DNA of 25,096 nucleotides from Candidatus Cloacimonadota bacterium (GCA_029932755.1 JAOZPK010000016.1:1-25096); one strand, 5' to 3'. Counted from the first letter of the stretch, positions 1 through 7,971 are shown. Made by a program: numbers and translations. Notes: a model not told the origin generated them from the letters alone.

Positions 1-163
1 CACAGAATTCAAAAGCAGGATTCTTCTCTTTTTGAAAAAGTTTCATCTCGTCTTTTATTAATTGAGGAATCCAATATTTATTTCCTTTGTAAAGTTTATA
101 GGGGAATGATACAAACTTTTTAAGAGCTTTTTTACTTTTTACTTCTTTAATAATTATTTTCAT
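1..163 (-). CDS. GNAT-like N-acetyltransferase, N-terminal part (cut by window edge)
   Basis: The gene starts at ATG 163 and runs leftward off the window, so only about 54 residues are visible. The visible part begins MKIIIKEVKSKKALKKFVSF and continues with FPYKLYKGNKYWIPQLIKDE. The pattern of a Lys-rich helix, then FPYxLYKGNxYWxPxL, is the usual N-terminus of a roughly 370-residue GNAT-type family often labelled 'N-acetyltransferase' or hypothetical. The acetyl-CoA-binding part is not in view, so catalysis cannot be checked. A ribosome binding site (AAGGTGG, near 170-176) lies inside the end of the fabH frame, whose TAA stop (166-168) is two bases before this ATG. It is therefore almost certainly co-transcribed with fabH. 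The family call rests on recall of the N-terminal pattern alone. Confidence 0.55.
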   Translation of the reverse strand, partial: MKIIIKEVKSKKALKKFVSFPYKLYKGNKYWIPQLIKDEMKLFQKEKNPAFEFC

Positions 164-165
164 TT

Positions 166-621
166 TTACCACCTTATAATTATTGCACCCCAGGTTAACC
201 CAGCACCGAAAGCAGTTAAAACTATGATGTCCCCTTTTTTGATTTTTCCTTGAGTTATAGCTTCATCCAACGCAATGGGAATCGAAGCTGCCGAAGTATT
301 TCCATATTTTTCCAGATTAATCATTATTTTTTCTTTTGGTAAGTGCAATTTTTTTGCAACAGCTTCTAAAATGCGAATATTTGCCTGATGAGGTACAAGA
401 AGATCTATATCTTTTCTTGTTAAATCTACTTTTTCTAAAGCCTTTATCACAGAATCAACCATCATCTTTTTTGCAAATTTATAAACCTTTCTTCCTTCCA
501 TTTTTATGAAGTGCTGTTTTTGCTCGATTGTTTTATTTGATGTAGGTAACCTAGATCCCCCAGCTGGAATTTTTAGTAAATCAGAACCAGAACCATCTGA
601 ACCAAAATCGAATGAGATCAT
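166..621 (-). CDS. fabH: 3-oxoacyl-ACP synthase III (FabH), C-terminal half after the frame change
   Basis: This 151-residue frame carries the rest of FabH: SDGSGSDLLKIPAGGSR, IKMEGRKVYKFA, the catalytic His78 in PHQANIRI, Asn108 in YGNTSAAS, and the family ending FGAGLTWGAIIIRW. Joined to the upstream half by a -1 shift it gives 329 residues, a normal FabH length, with no residues missing or duplicated. Its ATG (621-619) overlaps the upstream stop as ATGA, and an AAAGGA sequence sits about six bases before it. It could therefore be reinitiated as a separate chain, or reached by -1 slippage on seven A residues. Alone it lacks the active-site Cys and cannot be a working synthase. The GNAT-like gene starts two bases after its stop. 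Confidence 0.88.
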   Translation of the reverse strand: MISFDFGSDGSGSDLLKIPAGGSRLPTSNKTIEQKQHFIKMEGRKVYKFAKKMMVDSVIKALEKVDLTRKDIDLLVPHQANIRILEAVAKKLHLPKEKIMINLEKYGNTSAASIPIALDEAITQGKIKKGDIIVLTAFGAGLTWGAIIIRW

Positions 622-1154
622 TTTTTTCCTTTCTGATCTTTTTTGATAATTATTGCACCTGCTCCATCACCAAATAAAACACAAGTATTTCTATCTTCCC
701 AATCAACTGTCCGTGAAAAAATTTCAGTTCCAATTATCATAGCAGTATTGTAATTACTATTTTTCATCATAGATTCTGCTACAAACAGCGAATAAATCGA
801 ACCAGAACAAGCTGCAGATAAATCGAAGCAAACCGCATTTTTTAAACCAAGTTTATTTTGTGTAATGCAAGCAGTTGAAGGAAAATAATGATCAGGGAAA
901 TGAGTCGCTAAAATTAATAAATCAATATCTTTAGTATCAATATTTGCTTTTTCTAAAGCATTTAAACCAGCTTTTGCAGCAATATCCGATGTTGCATCTT
1001 CAATGTTTGCTATTCGTCTTTCTTTAATACCAGTTCTGGTTCTTATCCATTCATCGGTTGTATCTACAATTTTTTCCAGATCATAGTTTGTCATGATCTT
1101 TTCCGGTACATAAAAGCCAGTTCCAATTATTCCTATACTATTATTTTTATTCAT
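618..1154 (-). CDS. fabH: 3-oxoacyl-ACP synthase III (FabH), N-terminal half before the frame change
   Basis: FabH condenses acetyl-CoA with malonyl-ACP to start fatty-acid synthesis in the cytoplasm. This 178-residue frame is the N-terminal thiolase-fold half. It has the family opening (GIIGTGFYVPEKIMTN), DTTDEWIRTRTGIKERRI near residues 31-48, the catalytic Cys116 in SAACSG, and FGDGAGAIII near 161-170. It stops at TGA 618-620, about where the two half-folds meet, and the remainder continues in the -1 frame from 621. Start ATG 1154 has AAGGTG upstream (1163-1168). A 30-bp element shared with tetR lies directly upstream (1170-1199). The enzyme identity is secure. Whether the break is real, bypassed by frameshifting, or a sequence error cannot be told from one sequence. 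Confidence 0.9.
   Translation of the reverse strand: MNKNNSIGIIGTGFYVPEKIMTNYDLEKIVDTTDEWIRTRTGIKERRIANIEDATSDIAAKAGLNALEKANIDTKDIDLLILATHFPDHYFPSTACITQNKLGLKNAVCFDLSAACSGSIYSLFVAESMMKNSNYNTAMIIGTEIFSRTVDWEDRNTCVLFGDGAGAIIIKKDQKGKK
621..627 (-). other. fabH: Candidate -1 slippery heptamer in fabH
   Basis: On the minus strand the coding sequence reads GGA AAA AAA TGA. The seven A residues are phased as A-AAA-AAA, the canonical X-XXY-YYZ arrangement for -1 slippage. Slippage by one base replaces the TGA with ATG ATC and enters the C-terminal FabH frame. The purine-rich AAAGGA just upstream resembles a Shine-Dalgarno sequence, which can stimulate bacterial -1 shifting, though here it lies close to the site. 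A homopolymer sequencing error or transcriptional slippage on the same A run are equally compatible. Confidence 0.45.
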
Positions 1155-1169
1155 ATTTATAGCACCTTA

Positions 1170-1199
1170 TTATTCGAACAAAAGTTCTTTTTGTTCGAG
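1170..1199 (-). promoter_or_regulatory. Palindromic element before fabH, candidate TetR operator
   Basis: A perfect inverted repeat, CGAACAAAA (1175-1183) and TTTTGTTCG (1189-1197), surrounds a 5-base centre. The whole 30-base unit matches the unit before tetR at both ends: plus strand TTATTCGAA, 16 bases, then TCGAG. It lies between the tetR stop and the fabH ribosome binding site. A weak TTGAAA (1225-1230) with AATTAA (1202-1207), 17 bases apart on the minus strand, could be the promoter, which would put the element over the transcription start. Confidence 0.5.
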
Positions 1200-1216
1200 T
1201 TTTAATTAAAAAAATA

Positions 1217-1795
1217 TCATTTCTTTTCAATACCGTGGAAAAGTATTTCCAGAAGTTTATTAATATTTGATTCAATTTCAGGAAAAGAAATATTTATCGA
1301 CCAAGGATATTCCAAGCCTTTTAAAGCAGAAGTTATTGCAAAAGCTGTAAGCTCAATATCATCTATTTCAAAAATACCATTATCTTCACCATCCTGTAAT
1401 ATTTCTCTGATAGTAAACAACTCTTCCCTACTGTTCTTTTCCCGAATTTTTTCAATGAAAGCATAATTCTTCAAATATTCATCTTTAAGCGCACTGTGGA
1501 TATTAGCGAGTTCATTAAGGTAATCCATTTTCTTCAAAATGTATATTTTTATTTTTTTCTGAGGAGTTGTTTCTTTATTTACTGCTTCCCTAATCTTTTC
1601 TTTCAGGAATCTATTTTCTTTTTCAACCACTTCTTTAAATATTTCTTCTTTGCTTTGGAAATAATGATATAAAGATGCTTTACCCATTCTTGCAGCTTTG
1701 GCAATTTCATCAACAGTTGTCTTTAGCAAACCATGTTTGGAAAATATGTTTTGAGCAACTAACGTGATAATTTGCTTTTTAGGATTATCTTTCAA
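1217..1795 (-). CDS. TetR/AcrR-family transcriptional regulator
   Basis: This is a one-component repressor of about 192 residues. The N-terminal DNA-binding domain is clear: AQNIFSKHG, then TTVDEIAKAA-RMGKASLYHYF (helix-turn-helix, about residues 27-46), then SKEEIFKEVVE. The C-terminal helical ligand domain is not diagnostic. The start is taken as TTG 1795, because GGAGG (1801-1805) is spaced five bases before it. An upstream in-frame TTG (1807) has no such site, and the ATG at 1799 is out of frame. It lies directly upstream of fabH on the same strand, and both genes carry the same 30-bp element just before the ribosome binding site. Autoregulation and control of fatty-acid synthesis are inferred from this. 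The inducer is unknown. Confidence 0.88.
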   Translation of the reverse strand: MKDNPKKQIITLVAQNIFSKHGLLKTTVDEIAKAARMGKASLYHYFQSKEEIFKEVVEKENRFLKEKIREAVNKETTPQKKIKIYILKKMDYLNELANIHSALKDEYLKNYAFIEKIREKNSREELFTIREILQDGEDNGIFEIDDIELTAFAITSALKGLEYPWSINISFPEIESNINKLLEILFHGIEKK

Positions 1796-1807
1796 ACATA
1801 CCTCCAA

Positions 1808-1837
1808 TTATTCGAATATTTACGTTCCATGGTCGAG
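1808..1837 (-). promoter_or_regulatory. 30-bp element before tetR, matching the fabH element
   Basis: The unit has TTATTCGAA at one end and TCGAG at the other, with the same 30-base length as the fabH unit at 1170-1199. Here the inner dyad is degenerate. It ends two bases before the tetR GGAGG. It also starts about 20 bases downstream of a TTGACA (1858-1863), so it would overlap the -10 and start region. That is a usual place for an autorepressor operator. Confidence 0.45.
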
Positions 1838-1857
1838 AAATATTAAATTCAAATTTC

Positions 1858-1863
1858 TGTCAA
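1858..1863 (-). promoter_or_regulatory. TTGACA -35-like element, tetR promoter
   Basis: TTGACA on the minus strand lies about 63 bases before the tetR TTG start, in the 85-base gap after the PEP-binding gene. No TATAAT is seen 16-18 bases downstream (TTTCTC at 17). Confidence 0.4.
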
Positions 1864-1880
1864 TATTATTTTTATTTATA

Positions 1881-4856
1881 TTATTTTGTAGCTTTCGAAA
1901 TCACTGCAATACCCTTTTTCCCATCGATTTGAATATGGATTGGTTTTTCTAATTCAACATGAACCGCATATTTTCCACTATACTTTGCAGGTAAAGATTT
2001 AAGCCATTCCCAATCTATAAAATCGGAATCTAATAAATGAGAAACAGTAAAATATCCTACATTCATCGCTACCAAATTATGAAAGAAGTGACTTCCCTGC
2101 GAAGCTTCGACAGTAAAATTTTCCTGGCTTGCTTCAACAATTATTTTCGCTTTATTGATCTGCGCCCAACGTACAGGAACTCCAAGAAATCTATCACTTG
2201 TTCCCCATCTTCCTGGACCCAATAGGACATATTCTCTATCATTTGCTTCAAGATAATTATTTATCTTTTCTATCTCGTTCATAATTTCAAGTGTTTGAGT
2301 ATTATCAAATTTTTCGGGATCAATAAACACAATATCTTTAATACTTTTTATCTCCCCGTTACCCATTGCTCTTGTTGTAGATAACAGCATTTCTTCCCGT
2401 TTTATCTTATCCAATTTTATATTGATATTCTCTTTATTCACAGAAAGAGGTCTGATTTGCAACAAATAAAACGTGGGTAAGTTACTGGTTTGATCGCCAT
2501 CAAGATTAATAGCAAATTCAATTTCAACCGGTACACCGCTGGCAATTTCTCCAATTTCCAGTATTCTCAATAAAATATCCGAAAGAGGAAATTTATTGTA
2601 ATAAATAATATTTCTATAAGTTAGCATGCGAGGACCACGAACAAAGTTTCCATCAAGAAATTGGAATCTTTCATAATCCCAAACCGAAGTGATTTCTTTG
2701 AATACCCCTTCTTTATGTGAAGTTCTAATCCTTCTCTTCGTTAAAAATTTATCTTCATTGTTAACACCTTGTTCCTCATCAAGAGAAAGATCAACTGCAT
2801 AGAAATCTCTCTGATTATTCTCAACAATTCCGACAGGTTCGAGCAGGTTAACTCTTGGATATTTAGGGCAATACCGGAAAGCCCGCTCTCCATCCACAAC
2901 TGCTTTTCCCAAACCTGCAGCTAATGCAACAATACCATCCTCATGTGACATATCCTTTGGAGGATAGAAATTATATGATTGAGCTGCTCCTGCAAAATGT
3001 GGATAGAATAAATTCTCAGCATCTTTTGATCCTACAATTTCTTGAATTATTACTGCCATTTTTTCTTCTTCGATCTTGTAATTGATACTTTCTATATATT
3101 TACGAGCACTTTCTAAAAATGGTGAAGCCAAAACCATCTTTACCGCATCACACAATTGTTTTAGACGAATGCCATCATCCGGATCATTATTTGGAAGCAT
3201 AAAAGTTTTATATATTCCGGCAAAAGGTTGAGATTGAGAATCCTCTAACAATCCTGAAGACCTGATCGCCAAAGGAACTTTCACATTTTGGATCAGCGTT
3301 TTAAGTTTGGCTATTAAATTTTTTGTCAGCTTCCCATTAAGAAAGAATTTATTAATTTCTTTATCACTATTTTCTATGAATTTACTTGAGATGACTTTGT
3401 TTGTTTCAATAAAGGAATCAAACTCATTTGTACCAATAATAGCTGTTTTGGGTAATTTAACATTAACGTTATCAAATTCTTTTCCAAAATCCATAGTAAA
3501 AAGTAAAGTATTCAGAAAAGCTAATCCTCTTCCTTTCCCACCCATAGAGCCGTCTGCTAATTGGATTATCTTATCTTCTTCAGTAAATATCGTAGGTGTG
3601 AACTTAATTACCTTACCACGATTTTGTTGCTGACTTACATCCCGAATTGTAGTCAATAAGTACTGTCTGATCTCTTCTGTAGAGCCATATTCTTCAGCTA
3701 GAATGTTCTTAATCCGTTTTGCAATTCTTGGTTCACTGTGAGCCATTAGCCAAGATGAAAATTGATTTTTTTCAACATGATATAGTATTGATTCTTCAGG
3801 AATTTTTTCTAACGTTTTTTCTAAATGATATAATGTCCTTGCCCTGGCTAATTCATTACCCTTTACATCCCGAAAAATAAATTCTCCAAATCCCAAATTT
3901 GTCTTAATAAATTCTTTAAGATCATGATAAAGAGAATTAGAATATTTATACAAAAATTCTGCTTTTATCTTCTTTGCAAGATGGATATTACTCTCATCAG
4001 CAGATTGTAATAACATTGGCATTGATGGGTTTTCTTCTCTGATAACTTTCATCAATTTTATTCCACCATCAATATCAAATTTACCATTAACTTTTAAATT
4101 TGCATTGGATATTACACTTAAAATATTTTTTTTATATTTATTATATATAGAAATTGCATCTTCATAATTATGTGCCATCAATATCTTAGGACGCGCTCTC
4201 ATTTTTAATCTTTTGTTAATAACTTCATCTTCAGAATCTATCAATTCCTGTGTTAATTGCATTTCCACTGAATACATAAGAGGAAGAAAGGTAGAATAAT
4301 AATCTATTGAACTTTCTATAAATAGAATGATCCGAACATCACCGATTTTTGTATCTTTTTCAACATTTAAAAAATCTTCCATCAATTTGATCATTGCAAC
4401 AAATAATTTTGAATCTCCATTCCAAATAAAAACTTCATTGAATGGTAGTAATATTTCAGGTTTTTGTTTGATGAGTTCAATATATGATTTTTTGTTCAAC
4501 AAAAGAAGTATCGGCAAATTCTCATTATGTTCTTTTATCTTGGTGCACAATCTACCAGGAGTTTCAACACCAACTCGCATCATAATAATAATGACATCAA
4601 ATTTCTTTTCTGTTAAAATAGAATCTATATCATCAGTAAATGAAATGGTGGTTATACGCGGAGCCATCATCAAATTCAGTTGTTTATATTCACCATATAT
4701 CTGTTCGGAAAGTCTGCTGTCCTGCTCTAAAACATAAGCATCAAAAATACTAGAGATCAGCAGAATTTCTTTGATCTCTTTCTGCATCAAATGATGAAAG
4801 ATATCTTCACCGAATTTGAATTTATTGTAATATTTATTTAGTTCTTCTAATTTCAC
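1881..4856 (-). CDS. PEP/pyruvate-binding (PPDK-type ATP-grasp) protein with degenerate receiver domains, paralogue A
   Basis: This 991-residue protein is the downstream member of a tandem pair. About residues 30-165 form a receiver-like fold. About 170-310 form a second one in which the acidic pair is E181-S182 and the phosphoacceptor position is N251, so phosphorylation is unlikely. A helical part follows with QFSSWLMAHSE. The ATP-grasp (PPDK N-terminal) domain spans about 435-805, with GGKGRGL (439-445), IRSSGLLEDS and SQPFAG (531-547), EEEKMAVIIQE (596-606) and LLQIRPL (798-804). The C-terminus has GPGRWG (880-885) and GSHFFHNL (921-928). The canonical phosphohistidine motif (TCHAAI type) and the PEP/pyruvate barrel are absent, so it is not a complete PEP synthase. 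The start is GTG 4856, chosen for GGAG five bases before it. It is 17 bases after paralogue B and surely in one operon. The biochemical role is unknown. Confidence 0.85.
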   Translation of the reverse strand: MKLEELNKYYNKFKFGEDIFHHLMQKEIKEILLISSIFDAYVLEQDSRLSEQIYGEYKQLNLMMAPRITTISFTDDIDSILTEKKFDVIIIMMRVGVETPGRLCTKIKEHNENLPILLLLNKKSYIELIKQKPEILLPFNEVFIWNGDSKLFVAMIKLMEDFLNVEKDTKIGDVRIILFIESSIDYYSTFLPLMYSVEMQLTQELIDSEDEVINKRLKMRARPKILMAHNYEDAISIYNKYKKNILSVISNANLKVNGKFDIDGGIKLMKVIREENPSMPMLLQSADESNIHLAKKIKAEFLYKYSNSLYHDLKEFIKTNLGFGEFIFRDVKGNELARARTLYHLEKTLEKIPEESILYHVEKNQFSSWLMAHSEPRIAKRIKNILAEEYGSTEEIRQYLLTTIRDVSQQQNRGKVIKFTPTIFTEEDKIIQLADGSMGGKGRGLAFLNTLLFTMDFGKEFDNVNVKLPKTAIIGTNEFDSFIETNKVISSKFIENSDKEINKFFLNGKLTKNLIAKLKTLIQNVKVPLAIRSSGLLEDSQSQPFAGIYKTFMLPNNDPDDGIRLKQLCDAVKMVLASPFLESARKYIESINYKIEEEKMAVIIQEIVGSKDAENLFYPHFAGAAQSYNFYPPKDMSHEDGIVALAAGLGKAVVDGERAFRYCPKYPRVNLLEPVGIVENNQRDFYAVDLSLDEEQGVNNEDKFLTKRRIRTSHKEGVFKEITSVWDYERFQFLDGNFVRGPRMLTYRNIIYYNKFPLSDILLRILEIGEIASGVPVEIEFAINLDGDQTSNLPTFYLLQIRPLSVNKENINIKLDKIKREEMLLSTTRAMGNGEIKSIKDIVFIDPEKFDNTQTLEIMNEIEKINNYLEANDREYVLLGPGRWGTSDRFLGVPVRWAQINKAKIIVEASQENFTVEASQGSHFFHNLVAMNVGYFTVSHLLDSDFIDWEWLKSLPAKYSGKYAVHVELEKPIHIQIDGKKGIAVISKATK

Positions 4857-4873
4857 CTTTGCTCCACATGAAG

Positions 4874-7840
4874 CTAATTCTTATAAATAAAGGAAATCCC
4901 GTTTCTTCCATCCATTTTTATCACAGTTGGATCATCTGTTTGAATATGAATGAAATATTCCATTTTCTCTTCAATTGGTTGATTTTTTAACCATTCCCAG
5001 TCTATAAAATCAGTTTTAGAATCATAAGGAACTGTGAAGTATCCTGTATTCATGGAAATTAGATTATGGAAGAAGTGTGTTCCCTGTGAAGCGTCTACAA
5101 TAAAATCTTTCATCCCTGTTTCAACGATTATCTTAGCTTTATTGATCTCGTGCCACTGTACTGGAATCCCTAAGAATCTATCGCGTGATCCCCATCTCCC
5201 GGGACCAATTAGTATGTATTGTCGATTCAGGTCTTTCATTTTCTGGTTAAGATGGGCAATTTCCTGCTGCATTTTAATTGTTTTTAATCTATCAAATTTA
5301 TCAGGATCAATAAATATGATATCGTTGATATTGGAGATTACACCATTTCCCATTCCGCTTGATGTATAAAGAAACAATTGTTTCATATCAAGGTTATCTG
5401 AGTCGATGTAGATCTCATCAGTATTTATTGTTAACGGTCTGATCTGTAGAACATAGAAAGTAGGTTTAATACCATTTTTTAGATTTTTATTAAGATTCAC
5501 AGCAAATTCTATTTCAATAGGAACACCCATTGCATTTTCTCCAATTTCAAGAATATCTTCACATATCCCAGCAAGAGGGAAATAATTATTTTTTACAATA
5601 TCAGCAAATGTTACGATCTTCGGACCTTTCGCATCAGCACCATCAACTAACCTATCATTTTCAATGTCCCAAGTTGAAATAAGATGATCTAATGCATTAT
5701 GCTTCACTACATTCCTAATTTTTAATTTTGTTATTGCTTCTTTTTCATATTCTTTAATACAAAAATCCTGATTTGTTACATCTATGGCATAAAGATCTCT
5801 CTGTGATTCACCTAATAATTCATCTTGAGATAAAAGTTCCATTCTTGGATATTTTGGTGAAAAGCGGAATGTTCTGTCCCCTTCGACTATCGCTATACCT
5901 AAACCAGCTGCCAATGATACAATTCCATCACTGTTTTTCAAGTATGAAGTTGGATAAAAATTGTATGACTGTCCTACGCCTGAGAAATGCGGATAATAGT
6001 AACCATCAAACTGTTCTCCAACACATTCCTGAATAATCACAGCCATTTTTTCTTCTTCAAGTTTATAATTGATGCTTTCCAGGTAATTCCTAGCTATTTT
6101 TAAAAACACAGAAGAAAAAACTAACTTTATAGCATTCCTTATTTGTATTAGTCGAATATCCATATCTTTATTATTATTTGGAAGCATGAATGTTTCATAA
6201 ATACCGGCAAAAGGTTGTGATTGTGAATCTTCTAAAAGTCCTGATGAACGGACAGCGATTGGATAATTTACTTTCTCTACAAATTTACTAAGAATTTCAT
6301 TCAATTCAGAAGAGAGTTCGCATTTTATAAAAAACTTCTTTATCTCCAAATCACTTTTTTCAAGCAACCTTGAGTCTATTTTGTACTTTTCAATAAATTG
6401 ATCAAATTCACTGGTTCCGATAATAAAAGTTTTAGGAATTTTTATACTTACATCTTTAAATTTATTTCCAATATCCATTGAAACAAAAAGAGAATTCATA
6501 AATGCCAGTCCACGTCCTTTTCCACCAAATGAGCCTTCAGCAAGTCGGATTATCCCCTCTTCGATATTTAAAGAATTTATATCAAATTGAAGGATTTTCC
6601 CTCGTGTTCTTACACGTTTAACTTCTTTAAAAATGTCTATCAAGGTTTTCCTGAAATCTTTAATATCATCAAAATCTTCAACACTAATAGTTTTTAAGCG
6701 TTTAGAAAAAAGAAATTCGCTATGGGCAACCAACCAAGCAGAAAAATGATTGTGAATGCTGTGGAAGGTCAAAGATTCATCGGGTATAGTTTTTAATTTT
6801 TCCCCAAATGATTCCAGAGAATCCGCTCGATCAAGTTCTTTCCCATTTTTATCTCTAAAGATGAAATCACCAAATCCAAGATTTCCCAAAACAAATTTTT
6901 GAAGATCATGGAGAAGAGTTTTGGAGTTTTTATTAAGAAAACTAACACCCAGTTCTAATGCATCTTTCTCATTCTCCATTTCTGAAGATTGTAGCAATAT
7001 TGGACATTCAACATTATGCATCTGCATATGTTTTATAAGCTTAATACCAGCTTTGGGGTGTATCTTTCCCTGGTAATTATATCTGATATCAGAAATAATC
7101 GCTATCACATAATCCTTATATTGTTCAAAGGTATTTATTGCTTCTTCAAATGTGTGACAAAGCAATACTTTAGGACGACCCCGCATTCTATATCGTTTAT
7201 TAATATCATTAAGTTCTTCACTTATAAGTCGTTGAGTTTGTTTGAGAATCTCTGAATATAATAATGGATGGAACATAGAATAATAATGAATGGAATCCTC
7301 TACCAATATTACAACCCGAACATTTCCAATTTCAGTATCATTCTTTACATTCCATTTATCTTCCACATATTTTATCATCGTAAGAAATATTTTGCTGTCA
7401 CCATTCCAACTGAATACATTATCAATATACTTCATATCTTCGCTTTCTTTATCTATCAGACCTACATCATTAGAGATATTAAGAAGAAGAAGTATTGGGA
7501 GATCAGGATATTTTTTCTTTATCGTCTTACTCAGCTTAAAAGGACTAATCTCACCGATTCGCATCATAGTTATAACAAGATCGAAATCTCTGGTTTTTAG
7601 AAGTTCAAGAGCCTGAACACCTGTAGGCACACTGGTTATTCTGGGAGCAGTGCTTAGATTAAGCTGCATATACTCACCATGTATCTGTTCCGAAAGTCTA
7701 CCATCCTGCTCAAAAATATAGGCATCATAAAATGTTGAGACAAGCAAGATCTCGTTTACTTTTTTCTTCATAAGTTCATGGAAATTATCTTCACCAAATT
7801 TAAATTTGTTATAATAATAATTCAATTCTTTCAGATTCAT
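4874..7840 (-). CDS. PEP/pyruvate-binding (PPDK-type ATP-grasp) protein with an intact receiver domain, paralogue B
   Basis: This 988-residue protein aligns with its neighbour over its whole length, including shared stretches such as NYYYNKFKFGED and SGLLEDSQSQPFAGIY. The first receiver-like domain (about 30-165) lacks a clear phosphoacceptor. The second (about 170-310) has the acidic pair E181-D182 in VEDS and Asp251 in IISDIRY, so it may be phosphorylated by a histidine kinase. The ATP-grasp motifs are GGKGRGL (439-445), VRSSGLLEDS (530-539), EEEKMAVIIQE (595-605) and VLQIRPL (797-803). The C-terminus has GPGRWG (879-884) and GTHFFHNL (920-927). No TCHAAI-type swivel domain or PEP barrel is seen. 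ATG 7840 follows AGAGGCGAT. It is first in the operon and diverges from the Wzi-like gene. The family is known in FCB and delta-proteobacterial genomes, but I know of no assigned function. Confidence 0.85.
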   Translation of the reverse strand: MNLKELNYYYNKFKFGEDNFHELMKKKVNEILLVSTFYDAYIFEQDGRLSEQIHGEYMQLNLSTAPRITSVPTGVQALELLKTRDFDLVITMMRIGEISPFKLSKTIKKKYPDLPILLLLNISNDVGLIDKESEDMKYIDNVFSWNGDSKIFLTMIKYVEDKWNVKNDTEIGNVRVVILVEDSIHYYSMFHPLLYSEILKQTQRLISEELNDINKRYRMRGRPKVLLCHTFEEAINTFEQYKDYVIAIISDIRYNYQGKIHPKAGIKLIKHMQMHNVECPILLQSSEMENEKDALELGVSFLNKNSKTLLHDLQKFVLGNLGFGDFIFRDKNGKELDRADSLESFGEKLKTIPDESLTFHSIHNHFSAWLVAHSEFLFSKRLKTISVEDFDDIKDFRKTLIDIFKEVKRVRTRGKILQFDINSLNIEEGIIRLAEGSFGGKGRGLAFMNSLFVSMDIGNKFKDVSIKIPKTFIIGTSEFDQFIEKYKIDSRLLEKSDLEIKKFFIKCELSSELNEILSKFVEKVNYPIAVRSSGLLEDSQSQPFAGIYETFMLPNNNKDMDIRLIQIRNAIKLVFSSVFLKIARNYLESINYKLEEEKMAVIIQECVGEQFDGYYYPHFSGVGQSYNFYPTSYLKNSDGIVSLAAGLGIAIVEGDRTFRFSPKYPRMELLSQDELLGESQRDLYAIDVTNQDFCIKEYEKEAITKLKIRNVVKHNALDHLISTWDIENDRLVDGADAKGPKIVTFADIVKNNYFPLAGICEDILEIGENAMGVPIEIEFAVNLNKNLKNGIKPTFYVLQIRPLTINTDEIYIDSDNLDMKQLFLYTSSGMGNGVISNINDIIFIDPDKFDRLKTIKMQQEIAHLNQKMKDLNRQYILIGPGRWGSRDRFLGIPVQWHEINKAKIIVETGMKDFIVDASQGTHFFHNLISMNTGYFTVPYDSKTDFIDWEWLKNQPIEEKMEYFIHIQTDDPTVIKMDGRNGISFIYKN

Positions 7841-7886
7841 ATCGCCTCTAATATCTTTTTGTTAAAAGGATTTTTTAATTTAGTTC

Positions 7887-7892
7887 AGTCAA
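7887..7892 (-). promoter_or_regulatory. TTGACT -35-like element for the PEP-binding gene pair
   Basis: On the minus strand TGACTTGACT lies about 47 bases before ATG 7840. The region downstream is A-rich (AAATTAAAAAAT) but lacks a clean TATAAT at 16-18 bases. Confidence 0.35.
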
Positions 7893-7909
7893 GTCATTAT
7901 TGTGTTAAA

Positions 7910-7948
7910 GTATCATAATATTTGAAATACTATTTTTTAGTATGATAC
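7910..7948. repeat. Nested inverted repeat in the divergent promoter region
   Basis: GTATCATA (7910-7917) pairs with TATGATAC (7941-7948) across 23 bases. Overlapping it, ATACTA (7927-7932) pairs with TAGTAT (7938-7943) around five T residues. The repeat sits between the -35-like elements of the two divergent units (7887-7892 minus, 7966-7971 plus), a natural place for a shared regulator. No regulator is identified. Confidence 0.5.
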
Positions 7949-7965
7949 CATACATCACCTTTTTC

Positions 7966-7971
7966 TTGACA
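7966..7971 (+). promoter_or_regulatory. TTGACA -35-like element for the Wzi-like operon
   Basis: TTGACA lies 60 bases before ATG 8026. CATTAA is 17 bases downstream, and TAGCATTA resembles the Bacteroidetes TAnnTTTG -7 box only loosely. Confidence 0.4.

Noticed and set aside
3307..4737. Open frames antisense to the PEP-binding genes (plus strand), some over 100 codons
   Set aside because: They lie wholly inside well-supported genes, their translations look like reverse-frame shadows of these genes, and no ribosome binding site or family motif was seen.
1881..4856. Calling paralogue A (and its neighbour) a complete phosphoenolpyruvate synthase or PPDK
   Set aside because: The ATP-grasp motifs are present, but the catalytic swivel His motif and the PEP/pyruvate barrel are not, and the N-terminus is receiver-like.
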